Assembly (NCBI GenBank): GCA_022315425.1
Contig: JAIUPT010000019.1
Coordinates: 248,001-312,000 of the forward strand
Direction: 5' to 3'
Source of the DNA: Pseudevernia furfuracea
Taxonomy: Eukaryota; Ascomycota; Lecanoromycetes; Lecanorales; Parmeliaceae
Length of the DNA stretch: 64,000 nucleotides
Of this stretch, positions 10,454 to 22,428 are shown piece by piece. Every line of letters begins with the position of its first letter. Positions within the stretch are counted from its first letter, which is position 1. The position numbers were made by a program, and so were the translations under genes. The notes beneath the pieces are model-generated. The model was not told the DNA's origin, made no database searches, and saw only the letters and a list, made by a program, of their open reading frames with translations.

Positions 10454-12762
10454 ATGGCTGATCTCTTTAGAGAAGCCCCGTTTGGGCAGCTCGTTCGCAT
10501 CCTTTCTGGCAACAGATTCTTTCCTTACCCTGAAGAGAGAGAAGACTTCCATTGCCCTCATTGCTACCATGCGGATGCCTCTCTACCTTCGGAAAAGACT
10601 GTAGAGCAGAGTTCCGACGGCGAATCTAACTATGTAGGGTCTGTCAAGGCAAGCAGAACCGCGACACATGAGACGAAGCTTGACTTGGAGAAATCGGCCA
10701 CCAGCTCGGATCCTGATGTGGAAGATGGCCAAGGACAAGAGCCAGCTAGAGCGCTGGGGCTGCAAAGGACTCAAACGCTGCCCTATACGAACGAGAGACT
10801 AGAGATCGAGAAGAGGCTTGAGGTAGAGAGGACCAAGTCTAGGCCCATCCTTCCGGCGAGGACAGCAGATGGCACTGTCCTTGTGGATTGGTATAACACC
10901 GATGATCCAGCGAACCCCCAGAACTGGTCGCAGAAAAAGAAGGCTTTTGTTGCTTTTCAGATCACGTAAGTCACGGACAGCGCTACAGCTGTGAAGACAT
11001 TGAATTGCTAAAGCTGACATGAGTAAAACAGGATCTATACCTTTTCTGTGTACCTGGGCTCCGCCATTTACACTTCTAGTGAATTGTAAGCGATCTCTCT
11101 TTCCTATCTCCTCATTCACGACTACTAAGGGTGTCACATCAATGTCCGGATACTAGACAATTACCCCTATCGATTGAAAGGAGACGCTTTACCAGCTCTG
11201 TGACCTGCGTTACTGACCGAAAAATAGACTTGTCATGGCCAGATTTGGGGTCAATGAGTCTGTTGCATCGCTCGGTCTTGCACTCTACGTACTTGGATGT
11301 AAGTAGAACTCAAACTCGAGATGTTCGATCGCTGACAGAAGCACAGATGGTACGGGTCCTCTGATCTGGGCTCCCATGAGTGAGTATAACTTCCAGTAGT
11401 GCCCATAGGACAGGACCGAAACCGTAAAGCTGACTAATTTGCGTAGGTGAAATTCCAGCTTTTGGTAGAAACTTACCTTACATTCTCACGTTCGCAGTTT
11501 TTGTGGTATTGTGTGTACCCACAGCACTTGTCAACAACATTGGCGGACTGCTGTTTTTGAGGTTTCTGCAAGGTTTCTTCGGTAGCCCTTGTCTCGCCAA
11601 TGGTGGTGCCACAATGCAAGACATGGTATGCTTCACTCGATCTTCCGTCTGCTAAGCTGACACGTTCCCAGTACTCCCTCCTTTATCTGCCCTTCTCTGT
11701 GTCCGTGTGGGTATCTGCTGTTTTCGCTGCACCTGCTTTAGGCCCAATGCTGTCAGGCTTCGCAGTGGTTGCGGAGAACTGGCGATGGTCACTCTGGGAG
11801 ATCTTGTGGCTGGCAGGCCCGGTCTTTGTCCTGTGGTTCTTCTGTCTTCCAGAAACATCAGCCAGTAACATCCTCCTTCGCCGGTCGATGCGTCTCCGCA
11901 AACTCAGCCAGAACCAAAATATCAGCTCGCAGAGCCAGATCGATCGTCGCGGCCTAAAAGCTAGTGCAATAGCTTTCGACGCTCTCATCAAGCCTTTCGA
12001 GATCATGTTCAAGGATCCAGCCGTGCTGTTCACTAATGTCTACACGGCTCTCATTTACGGCATCTACTATTCATTCTTCGAAGTGTTTCCCTTGGTCTAC
12101 GGCCCGCTGTATGGTTTCAACATCGGAGAGACGGGTGTCGTTTTCACATGCATTGTTGTGGGCTGCGTCCTCGCAATGGGTATATACTTCTACTACCTCC
12201 AATTCATGCTCATACCGGATATTCTCAAAAACGGTTTTCGTGCGCAGGAGTCTCGATTGCGACCAGCATTGATCTTTGTCTGGGGCCCTTTGATTGGATT
12301 GTTCATCTTTGGTGAGTTCTTTCGTACGGGAGTCATGAGCGAAAACAGCTGACCAGAGGGTGCTATTAGGCTGGTCCGCTAACGAAAGTGTCCATTGGAT
12401 TGTCAGCGTCCTTGGCATCACAATCTACGCCCTGACAGTCTACATCATCTCCCAATGCCTCTTCGTCTACATCCCAATGTCATACCCCCAATACGCCGCT
12501 TCCCTCTTCGCAGGCAACGATCTTTGTCGCTCCGCCTTCGCTTTTGCAGCCATCCTGTTTGCGAGACCGATGTTCCTCAAATTAGGCATCGGTAGAGGTG
12601 TCAGCTTGCTAGCTGGCTTGAGTGTCTTGGGTATCGTAAGTTCGGACCCTCTTGTCTACGATACTGAATATGACTGACAACTTGATATCGTAGATCGGGA
12701 TGTGGCTCCTCTACCTCTACGGTGCGAAATTGCGCGCGAGATCGAAATTCGCACAGAAGTGA
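10454..12762 (+). CDS. MFS multidrug transporter, DHA1-type (8 exons)
   Basis: Proton-coupled drug antiporter of the major facilitator superfamily in the plasma membrane. Exons: 10454-10965, 11032-11085, 11228-11298, 11347-11379, 11447-11625, 11672-12311, 12370-12635, 12694-12762; phases agree and give 607 residues. The cytosolic N-terminus (about 160 residues) has the DWYNTDDPANPQNWSQKKK block that precedes TM1 in fungal polyamine/fluconazole-type DHA1 pumps. TM1 follows (IYTFSVYLGSAIYTSSE), then MARFGVNESVASLGLALYVLG (TM2), WAPMSEIPAFGRNLPY (motif A loop), FLRFLQGFFGSPCLANGGA (TM4) and GPMLSGF (motif C region). The 142-nt second intron is longer than its neighbours. The substrate cannot be read from sequence. 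No biosynthetic genes adjoin it, so a detoxification role is more likely than cluster export. Confidence 0.92.
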
Positions 12763-13592
12763 ATCCCGAAGGCTTTTTATATACCTGTCGTGAATGACAT
12801 TCTTGGTCGATGAAGCAAGGTAAGAAAGCAAGCTGCAACGCCATCGTTGGTAATGATTTGTAGAATCTCCTACCCAAGTGTCAGACTGCACAAGGCCTGT
12901 TCCAAACTCCTCTTGACCAGATCTCAACTTGCCAATCGATCGAGAGTGAGAAAGCAAACCCTAGGCATCAAGAGGCCACCCCCCCCCCCCTTCAACCACA
13001 CATCACACCACACCCTCAAACCAATCTCCTACCTCACACCACCCTTTCCCCCTACATACCTACCTACACTACTTACCGCCCTCCCTCTGCTCTATTCGAA
13101 AATTCCACAAACAGGACATATCTCTCCGCCTCACGTGTTTCAGCTACCTAGTGAGCTCCGCGCGGCGGCTTCTGGATATCGATCTCGTGACCGCCATCCA
13201 AAGGTATTCCCTACTCGCCACTTCGGAGCCATTCCTCCAGTCAGTCAAACTGCCCGCGAAACCGATACGCGGCAACGAGGCGTTGTTTCCTTAGTGGCTG
13301 GATACTCGGCATCATGACCTGTTCAGGAGAATGGGGTCCGGAATTGCCACGGCATGTAAGTATGGCTGTTTGGAACTCTCACGCCTCGTCTCGGTTTTTT
13401 TTTTTGGGTGGGGGGGGGGGAGGGGGGAGTGAGGAGGGGGGGTTTCGATGTCAAAGTCGCTTTTCTTCCTATTCTTTCTTTCTTTGTTGTTGTTTTTGGA
13501 TAATCAAACTTTCCCACCTTCTCCTTCGAGAATGAAACAACCCAGTATCATCTTCAAAAGCCCCCCACATACTCAATAGTGACGCCTTCCCC
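12763..13592. other. Intergenic, pyrimidine-rich with homopolymers
   Basis: C- and T-rich low-complexity tracts, including a C10 run near 12980 and a T/G run at 13395-13440. No supported gene. Confidence 0.4.
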
Positions 13593-14247
13593 ATGCCCTC
13601 TCGCCCCACCCGCACCAACCCCCCAAAGTCCCCTCCGCACAACCTCCGCGCCAACCCCCCTCTCTTCCCCCTTCATCCCCCTCATCTTCAAACTCCGACT
13701 CAGCCCCACCAATAAATCCCACCCCCTCCTCCCCCCTCAACATCTCCTCCTCCCCATCCAGCGACGAAATCGCCCTCCACTTCTCCGACGGCCAGAACTT
13801 TCACATCCCCCACCCGGTGGCCCTACCAATCACGCCAAGACCCCTCAAGCCCGCCTTACCCCTCCCCAGACCATCCCACCCTCCCTTCAAAAACCCGCAT
13901 CGACGACATCACACTCACAGACGCCGGGCTACGGACGACGGTCGACATAGTCTGGAACATCCGGCACGACATCACGATTCCCAGCGCCGGGGTTGCGAAT
14001 TCTGGGTCCGACGACGGCTTTGGAGTGGGAAGGGCACCGGGGGTAGCCCGTCGGGGGGGGGGGGAAGGACCCCGCGTCCGGAAGTGGAGGAGCCGACGGC
14101 GGATGAGAGGCGGGATCGGGAGAATGTTGGTTGAGGTTGCGGAAGGAGTACAATGTGGGGGAGGAATGGGCTGGGCTGTTGGAGGTGTCGACGTCGCTTG
14201 CTGAGGGAGACGGTGAGGGGGATGTGGGGTTTGAGATTACGGAGTGA
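13593..14247 (+). pseudogene. Conserved-looking hypothetical gene broken by frameshifts
   Basis: Not recognised. The ATG at 13593 opens a Pro/Ser-rich frame, but protein-like sequence switches frame several times: frame 2 near 13755-13885 (SDEIALHFSDGQNFHIPHPV), frame 0 near 13890-14000 (RIDDITLTDAGLRTTVDIVW, then NIRHDI), frame 2 near 14065-14130 (PEVEEPTADERRDREN), and frame 1 at 14125-14247 (WLRLRKEYNVGEEWAGLLEV, ending in TGA). The switches fall at or near homopolymers: C runs, an A5 run and a G12 run at 14053-14064. Either one gene is decayed or the assembly has indels in homopolymers; short introns could account for part. The competing minus-strand frame at 13929-14315 is Pro-repeat low complexity and less credible. 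Confidence 0.4.
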
Positions 14248-14257
14248 AGATGCGTGG

Positions 14258-14293
14258 CAGGTCCAGGTCCAGGTCCAGGTCCAGGTCCACGTC
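14258..14293 (+). repeat. (CCAGGT)n hexamer repeat
   Basis: Five to six copies of a 6-bp unit just after the stop of the broken gene at 13593-14247. Confidence 0.85.
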
Positions 14294-15080
14294 CAGCGCC
14301 GGCTGCGGAAGACATCTCTGAATGCCCGCGATAGCTGGCTGATTTGAGCGATCAAGATTCATATTGGGTGACGAAGGGATGGGGTTGGTGAGGTTGAGTA
14401 GGGTGGGGTTTATTTTGGGATGCATGTCCGGCTCCGACTGCTGTGTTTTGTTAGCCTGTGTTGGATTGTGTTGACCTGTTCTTGTTCTACCGTGTTTGAT
14501 AGGATACTGTTTTTAGCAATGATAGGTACCCCCATCGCAGAGATTGGAATCGGATGGCGATAGCGCAGTAACATATCGCAACACAACAGACACAAGAGAC
14601 TCTCTCCGACCATTGAAAAAATCCCTCCAGCGTGCGCTTGTCTCCGGCTCCGGTCGACGGTTTATGGCGCTGCGGGAAGACATCACAGTGCATCCGCTGT
14701 GGCTGAGTAGACCCGAATTGGCAACGATCACAGGATGATGCTCGAAAGTGGCGCACAGCGGCCGGAACGCCCTAGCCTCCCCAACGGCATGCCTGCCAAA
14801 TTCGCGCAGCGGGCCAACGGTGATCCCCTTGGGATCACTAGATCAGCCAATAGCAAAGCGACCGCCACATCTGCATGCGATATGAAATCAGGATGGCGAG
14901 CAACATTAGGCTAAGCAGCGTAGTGAGTGGGGAAGAGGGAAAAAGAGTAGCCCGAGGCTACGAAATGGTCAACAGCATTTATCAATCAGGCACTCCCGCC
15001 GAGCAATTCTGTGTGCGTGCCATTTTTTCGTCCGTGGTTGCGACGTGCGCGTCTCATGTCCGGCGTCGAAAACCATCGCA
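14294..15080. other. Intergenic region
   Basis: No gene supported; the short frames on both strands here have no motifs. The last 100 nt form the promoter/leader of the next gene. Confidence 0.4.
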
Positions 15081-16607
15081 ATGGCAGTCGAAAATCAGAA
15101 TGCGAAGCCGACTATCGTTGAGCCAGCAGCCTCGTCCAATACGGGGACGCCGCCGGGACTTCTCGCTCCATCACTCAACACAAGTTCCTCGTCCAATTCT
15201 TTCGATTCGTCTCGCCCACAATCCCGAGGGAGCAGTGCCACCTCGCCGTCCGGGTCTCCTCCACCGGCCACGAGAGATGTCGAGCCGTACGAAGTTACCA
15301 ACATCAGACCACCGACTTCGCCGGACCTGGAACCCCTGCCACGGAGTAGCACGCTTTCACCAGATGGAGGACCTCGGAATAGGGGAACCTCATCCACAGC
15401 TGTACCCTCGGAGAGAGCAGAAACTGCCTCCCACCTCAGTGTAGCCTCTTGGCTCTCTCTGTGTGTTCCAGGACTTTCCCGACGACCTTGGCTTGAGCAC
15501 ACCCTGGGTGTATTTACACTAGTGGCTTCCTTGGTTGCCTTGCTGTTCATAGGCGTGCGAACATATAAGCTGGCTGTCATATCAACAGAAAATTCGACGC
15601 TAGATGCCTGTACAGATTTGATCCAAGTAAGTGACGACAACAAATCTTCCGTACCGGTTCTGATCACCAGTTAGGCTGGATTCACGACTCTTGAGAACTC
15701 CACTCCGCTATGCAAAACCGCTATGAAGAAAGGTCCGCTGAGCTCGCCGTATCACTTGGGCAAACGAATATTGCATTCTTCGCGCGTTCTAGCTTCGAGA
15801 TGGTTGAAGGGTCCACCCGAGCAAACCTGTGGCTTTCCTTACATCGGATGCCAGTCCCGAGAAGCCTATACCACCTATCGATACATCTCAACTCCGGCGA
15901 TTATCATCGGAACGACCCTCGCATTAGGAGGGTTAATTTTAGTAGTGGCTCGTCGGAATGCAAGGTCGACGGAAGTCTTTACAAGCCCTGCGCGTTCCGA
16001 CATCCAAATCAGCCGCCCAATAGACAGCGGATCTAAGACCGTTCAAGGCCAAGGCATCATTGAGAAACACAATCCCGAAGATCATCCCGATCTCGACCGG
16101 CTTCGCAAGCGAATCCGGGCGTCCCAAGACCAGGATAGTTTGATGAAAAACACTGCCCCATTTCAATCCAGCAACAGCTCCTCCACTACGTTGGTCAACG
16201 CGTGTAGTGGACCACAGGTTTCGCTGAAAAATCGCTCCTCGGGCGAAGATCACAAGGACCTCGTTGAGCTCCAAATGAACGGTAATACCAAAGCCTTCTT
16301 CAAGCCACAGACCAGCGAGTTCTTCCGCCTCAACCACTGGGAACGCCAACATAGTGATTACTCGGGCTCATCCTCTGATAATGATAACCCGCTTAGCATT
16401 GAGGGAGAAGTCATTGCGCCAGCGAGCCCTGGCGCGTCTGCACTGGCGAAAGGAAAGGCAGTCAGGGACAAGTGCATTCGGGAATTGCAGCTCGAACATG
16501 AAAACTGGCGTAAGAAGCATCCGCACGCAACGCCGCAGCAGGTTGGAGACTGTCTTGCCGGGTTGTTCACCAACGAGTCTCCGACAGGAAGGCCGCAGAC
16601 CTTTTGA
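15081..16607 (+). CDS. Two-TM protein of unknown function (2 exons)
   Basis: Not recognised. Exons 15081-15626 and 15675-16607 join in phase 0 to 492 residues; the 48-nt intron starts GTAAGT and ends TTAG, choosing the second of two nearby AGs because the first would give an immediate stop. Residues 1-125 are Ser/Pro/Thr-rich and probably disordered. A first membrane segment lies at about 141-163 (LGVFTLVASLVALLFIGV), followed by a loop of roughly 90 residues with several Cys and Asn (CGFPYIGC), then a second membrane segment (PAIIIGTTLALGGLILVV). The tail is long, charged and soluble, with a basic C-terminal block (KAVRDKCIRELQLEHENWRK). The layout suggests a membrane protein with an extracytosolic loop bounded by two helices and long tails. 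No family assigned. Confidence 0.8.
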
Positions 16608-19045
16608 GAAATCTCGCCGGTAAAGCTGCAATATAGGCGATGCATGGGCCTAATGATTGATGTATATACGATTGGGTTTATGATAGAAAAAGAGCGCGCA
16701 CTTGTCTTTGAGCCTGGTCATGGAATTTGCCTCGGCAGAGCAGGTAAATCTGGCGCTGAAGCTGGTCCAATTCAAGTGCTCCACGTGTTATTATTGGCAA
16801 TCGGCATGAACGACGAGATCAGGAGTGGTTCTGCCGCTGGACAGGCTTCTCACCGTTGCTTGTACTACTACCTACTTCTCCGCAGCCGCTCGGCCGCACG
16901 TTTCCAAATTCAAAGGTTGGACGGGAAAAACCGGCATTCCTTCCCATCACGGGCCATGAAGCCAAAGTGCGGTGCGACAAAGAAAATGGTGGGACCGTGC
17001 AATAATAATGCGAGCATGGACTACCGATGCAAGGGTTCCTTTCCAACCCTTCAACCTCAGCGGAGCAACGGATGTCCAGGTCAATGACTGCGGTCGAGTA
17101 GGGTATTGCTCGTCAGGTCCAAACCGGAGTTTTGGCCAAGAGCTTATCACTGGTTGATGCTTTGGCACGGGGTGAGATGATCAAGGCGTCCAGGAATGCT
17201 ACACTTCTCTCGCAAACAATAGGGATTTCATGTATATTCGCATTTGAGAAGGGAATGTGAGGGGGATTGGTGGGAGTGGTCGGAAAGTATTCATCATTCT
17301 TCAATCATTTCCTGGGGGTTTTGATCGCCTTCCCACCTACCATACCCACTCTCCATACATTTTGTGCGCTCTACATATTATACACGCAAGGAATCAAAAA
17401 TCTCACCACCGTTCGATTTTTGTGCAGGTATCTTGATTCGAAAACCATGAAGCTACCTAGGTATGAACAAATTTGTTTACTGGACTTCAGTCGCAATTTC
17501 CGAAATCAAAGCCTTTTGCCTTTGGGAGGAAGCTGGGAAAGGTCAGGTTTAATTAGTAATCATAATGATAATTAAGGGTGCCAATGACGGCAATGACGGC
17601 AAATACAGCACCTCTCTTTCCAAGATTTTGGGTCATGTAGCTAATTGACTTTTGCACGTTGTGCAGATCAGCCTGATAGCTGGACAAGAGAGGAAGGAGG
17701 AGTTTAGGAGGAGTTCAAAGGAGTTCCAAATAATTATTTGTTATTTATTATTTACTAATATTGTCTCTTGGCTTCTTTTTCTTCTTTGTTTTTATTTATT
17801 TATTTGAATTTATTTATTTGACATTGGTGAGCGTGGGAGATCTGATCATCTAGGAGGTTTGAGCGGGCCCGATTCTAGATGGCGCCACAGCCCATGCAAC
17901 AAATGCTATTCTTGCATACCTTACCGGACTTTACTCAATAGCGTAGACTACCGGGGGAATCCTTCCACACGAACCAGAAATTCGCCTGATAAACTAACAT
18001 GAAAAAGCGCGTCCGACTATAAGACCATAGGTCAATACTGTATACATACCCTTTGTATCTAAATGTTTCACATGCCCTCAAACAACTTGACACTTTACAC
18101 TTAACACTTGAGTAGCAATTGTGCTTCTACTCCTTGTCATACATAACATGATGCGTGAACTTCATCGGTTTCAAGGAACAGTGCCGCAACAAGGCCTTTG
18201 TTTATCGCCTGGTCAGTAGGGCGGTTGGAACGGCTTCACCCATGGCTGGATATACTTAGGTAGCTTCGAGCTCTGTCCACTCTGTCAGTGACCGTGTAGC
18301 TCCTTTGCGCACAACCTTATCATAGACACTGAAACAATACACACCTCAAGACAAGACTTGCATAGGCATAGACATAGACGCGTAATGATGATGATTAGAG
18401 TGTTACTCGCAACTGCTATCCCCCATCAATACGGAGGAATACAGAGGAAAAAAAAGGTTGGTGAAGTCATCTTTCTTGGCGCTAACACCGGAGCTATCTA
18501 TTAGCGTGCTCCCGTCTGGCTGGCTCCCAACCGCGACTGCAATTTCAATTCATCCCTTCTCTTTCAGTTTCATCCACCTTTCAGTGTGCCATCTTTTGCG
18601 GCTGTTTTGGTTGTCCTTATTGTTTCTCATTTTTATCAAATGTCAGCAGCTGCTGCCTGCTGATTCCACATGCTGGAGCAGCTCATCTCGAATGCATCAT
18701 CTTTATCAGTCCAGGTGAAGGGGATAGATTGGTGGGACTGTTGGGTCCGGGAAGAGGAGGAGCACATAGGTAGAATCTGGTCGATAATCCGAGTCCATAC
18801 CGTCACAAGCGCTTGTCCGTCGTTGAAAGGAATCCAGTAGCAATCCATGACTCGGCGCCGACTAAGCAACCCACAAAAATCACAGGCCACCCCATTTGTG
18901 TCGGACCACAACCCACATACCACCTCTCGCTGCCAACAACTCCAATCAATCAACAACAGCTCAACTAGCAATCCTCGCGTCCAGTATCACTCTGTCATTA
19001 TCGCGAAGCGCCAACAGTGCTCTTAGCTCCACCACCAACCCCATA
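16608..19045. other. Long intergenic region, partly AT-rich
   Basis: No gene supported over about 2.4 kb. Contains T/A simple-sequence tracts around 17730-17820 (TATTT-type repeats) and a short GACGGCAAT tandem near 17587. Small frames have no motifs. Confidence 0.4.
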
Positions 19046-20791
19046 ATGGCCACGTCAGTCTGGCGGCGACTGAGTGCTCGACCCTTCATCAAATCGCTCA
19101 CGATCTTGCTAGCTTTCGCAGCACCGAGGCCTTCAGTCCAATTGTCACAAGGATTATGCTCCTCGCAGAACACTGGCTCTGGCTCGAGTGCTGGTATGAA
19201 CATATTGCAAATCCCACAAAGATTCCGATTGACATGCTGACCTTTGACTCTACTAGTGTCGAATCACTACAACTCCAACGGAGCATGCCAGACTGCCTGC
19301 TCAGGTTTCGCATTCGCCGTCGTACAAGACCAGAACTGCTGGTGTTCGAATTACGCCCCCGCGGATACCACGTCCGTTGGCAATTGCAGCGAGGCGTGCC
19401 CAGGGTACCCATACGAGAACTGTGGAAGTGCGTCGTCAGGCCTGTTCGGATATGTTGCTCTAGGCAATGCACCATCTGGTACGATTGGGACATCAACAAG
19501 TACCTCGACAACGCCAACGTCAACTCCATCTCCAACCACAACGACAAGTAGTACTGTTCAGGCGGTTAGTACCCAATTCTTACCAGGCGGCCCTCTTGGC
19601 ACCACCACCTCTTCCCCCGAGGCAACTTTTCTTTCTACAAGCATTACTCATTCAGTACTGCCGACCGTTTTGCCTGCTAGCGGACCTCCAACAGCAAAAC
19701 CGTCGGCAGCCAGCCCTTTAATCTCACATGTTTTGCCTTCCTCTTCGCAGACTACTTCTCAGACTACTTCTCAGACTACTTCTCAGACTACTTCTTTACG
19801 GGATCCGAGACCTGATCCTGTGACTGTGCAGGACACAGTTACAGAATCACCCTCGGTCTCGATTTCTTTTGTGTCTATAGTACGGACTCACCCTGCCCTG
19901 TACTACCGCACGTCAGACGTTTGCCATATGTGTAGAGAATCATTGCTAACGAACGCTTTATAGACGCCCTCTACGACGTCTACGAGTTCCACGGCTTCAA
20001 TTATACCAGTATCACTTAATCTCACTCCCACTACCACTTCCACTCCGACCACTCTCACAACTTCCTCCACTGCTACGACCACCTCCACGTCCAGTACAAC
20101 CACGTCAAGCAGCTCCTTCTCAGCCACGCCGTTCACGTCCGTCACCACAGTGACTGGCCAAATCAAAACATTGACCATCGCTCCCACTGCGCCTGCAGCA
20201 ACAGCAACCACAATCATCACCACAGCAAAAGAGAACAATGGCGGCTTCTTCTCCGATTCAGGCAAGGTCGCCGGAACCTTCGTCGCTGTAGCAATCGTAC
20301 TCCTTCTCCTAATTGCAGGTGCCATATGGTTCTTCCTTCGTCGCAGCCGACGGCGGCAACCTGAAACCGCCGTTCTTCCTTCCATTGCCGGTAGCAGCAC
20401 CCCTCAACGTCGGCCAAGTCGACTCAGCCAAATGGGGTTGGTAGGCGTCGGAGGTACCCAACGTGAGAAGACCGGACCAACGATACCAGTCATACAAACC
20501 AGTGGCTGGGGCCCCAGCAATGCCAATGCCTCGGAGCAGAGCCCAGCAGACACACTGTCAGCGGTGGACCGCCGAAGCAGCTACCCTCGAGTGGTGGATC
20601 AGAGACTGGAGCCAACGGCATTATGGAATCCGTTGCATGACAACGGAAGTCATGTTAGCGTGAGGAGCTTCAGAGACGACCAGGACTACTCCCGGCGCAT
20701 GTTGCGCGTAAGTCCCCTCTCCCATGGCAGATGTCTTTCTACGATTGCTGAGTAATGTGCCCATCAGGTTGCAAACCCGGATGATGGTTAG
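19046..20791 (+). CDS. WSC-domain cell-wall stress sensor (4 exons)
   Basis: Wsc-type plasma-membrane sensor that reports wall stress to the Rho1/PKC pathway. Exons 19046-19193, 19257-19879, 19964-20707, 20768-20791 join in phase to 512 residues. Residues 1-31 form a signal sequence (SLTILLAFAAPRPS). The WSC domain follows (about 32-105) with eight cysteines spread over GLCSS, GACQTAC, NCWC, GNCSEAC and ENCG. Next is a long Ser/Thr-rich region for O-mannosylation, including four tandem QTTS units. One TM helix lies at about 365-388 (VAGTFVAVAIVLLLLIAGAI), with a stop-transfer RRSRRRQ and a cytosolic tail of about 120 residues. The last exon is tiny and gives VANPDDG; reading through the last intron would instead end 16 codons later. 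Family call is firm; which Wsc/Mid paralogue is unclear. Confidence 0.9.
19747..19795 (+). repeat. 12-bp tandem repeat in WSC gene
   Basis: Four near-identical copies of a unit reading CAGACTACTTCT, each encoding Gln-Thr-Thr-Ser in the extracellular stalk. Copy number is probably variable between strains, changing stalk length. Confidence 0.9.
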
Positions 20792-22428
20792 CAAGCATTT
20801 GCATCCAATCGGGTTGACGTGGATTGATCCGACAACCGTTGCGCGCGTCCTTCATCGATACCCCAGTCTTTCCATTTAGCGCATTACACCCCACACCCAT
20901 TAATCCCAGTCACCGCTTTTTTCGTTGGCCTAGGTTGGTCTACATTGTGCATACATGTACCTCGGCCGAGGTCATGGATGGCGTTGGGTTCTAGGCCGAG
21001 GATTACCGGTCCGGAGTGATATACCATTTTAATTCCTTGTACAATAGCTGATGACTGGCGCATGTGTCCTGTACGTTGTAGTACACTGTTTGGCTCTTGA
21101 TGCCACTATCTACGCTTTACGGCCTGGAGAAGGGAAAGAAGGGCAGAAGGGTGTGCATGAGAGAAGCTGGAGGAGAAGGCTTCATGATTCGCCATATGGC
21201 GATGCAGATACACAGAAGTGATGGATATAGAGAGCATTATGCATTATTGAGAGTCACCGTTATCCCAAGCGTCATACTTTAAGCAGCCAATGCACGCGAG
21301 TGTGATAATGCAGAGGGAGAGGTGGTGCGTATGGAGAAGAGGAGATGCTGCAGTGCTTCAGGGTGAAGCGTGGGGGGGAAGGGGGTGGGGTATCGGGCTT
21401 CAGGTAATAAGGTTCCTACCAGGACTACTGTACTCTCTCTGTACTCGGTCGGTCTTGACGCCATTCATCTTGGCAAGAAGATGAATTATGAATACTCGTA
21501 GGAGGGAAATTAATATCTTTTGATCCTTTGGCGTGGAAAAAAGAAGTCCAAGCCACCAATCGATGCCCGTTATAGTATCCTCGGTGAACAATTCCATTGG
21601 TGGGTACTGTATCCTCGGATAGTTGGATAGTTGATAGAGTAGAGGAGATTAATATTATTATTATCGAATTGTTATTGAATTGTTATTGAATTATTGTTGA
21701 TAGGCTATACTATAAGCACTGCATACCGTATGTATCAGATAATTAGATTCCACCAGGAGCTCGAAATCGTGGGGTCCGTGCGTCTTGGCAGCCTGCAGGG
21801 AAGTCATTGCCTTCTTCGGTTAGCTCATCGGACCTTGGAGAACGACTTTATCTCCAAACGGCCAACACTTCCCTTCCCTTTCATCCACATCCCAACTGAA
21901 TCCCCCTCAGGTCTCTGCTCTCTTACACCTCTGATAGGCAACCGACTGATAGGCTCTGGGTTGGAGGAGAGCAGGTTTGGTGATGGGGAGAGCGATGGGC
22001 ATGTAAGATATGCAGAGAGAGAGGTATAAATAGGCTAGTTACCGCATAGGATTTGGCTTTTTTTTGATGCCCCGTCTTCCAATATTTCTTTCTCCCTACC
22101 TGCAACTGCATCTCTTCGCATTTGATTAAGATGCAACGCTATGAGAGAGCTGCATGATCATCATCTACCGCTGACCGGCTTTTCTTTTGCGTTTGCCCCG
22201 GAACTCAGAGGAAAAGACGAAGCTGCGACGTAGTACATACCCTTACACACGCAGGGGGGGAGACGCTGGTTGCAATCGTGAAGGGTCGTGCGGTAACAAA
22301 AATCTCATCCTCATACATATATATCATCGCTGGAACGATCAAGGGTTCCAAGTCTCATATTCGTCAACATTGGATCCCACTGGCACAAAGCCCTACCTGG
22401 ACTACTCGGCATCAGACCGGAAATAAAT
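20792..22428. other. Intergenic region
   Basis: No gene supported. A short TTATTGAAT tandem lies near 21655-21700. The final 200 nt are presumably the promoter of the DUF3445 gene. Confidence 0.4.

Noticed and set aside
13929..14315. Minus-strand ORF with Gly-Pro repeats
   Set aside because: Its composition comes from the CCAGGT repeat and Pro-rich antisense of the broken plus-strand gene; no ordered segment or motif.
15627..15670. Upstream acceptor (CCAG at 15667-15670) for the two-TM gene
   Set aside because: Using it gives a stop after seven codons; the next AG four bases later keeps a 311-codon frame with a second membrane helix.
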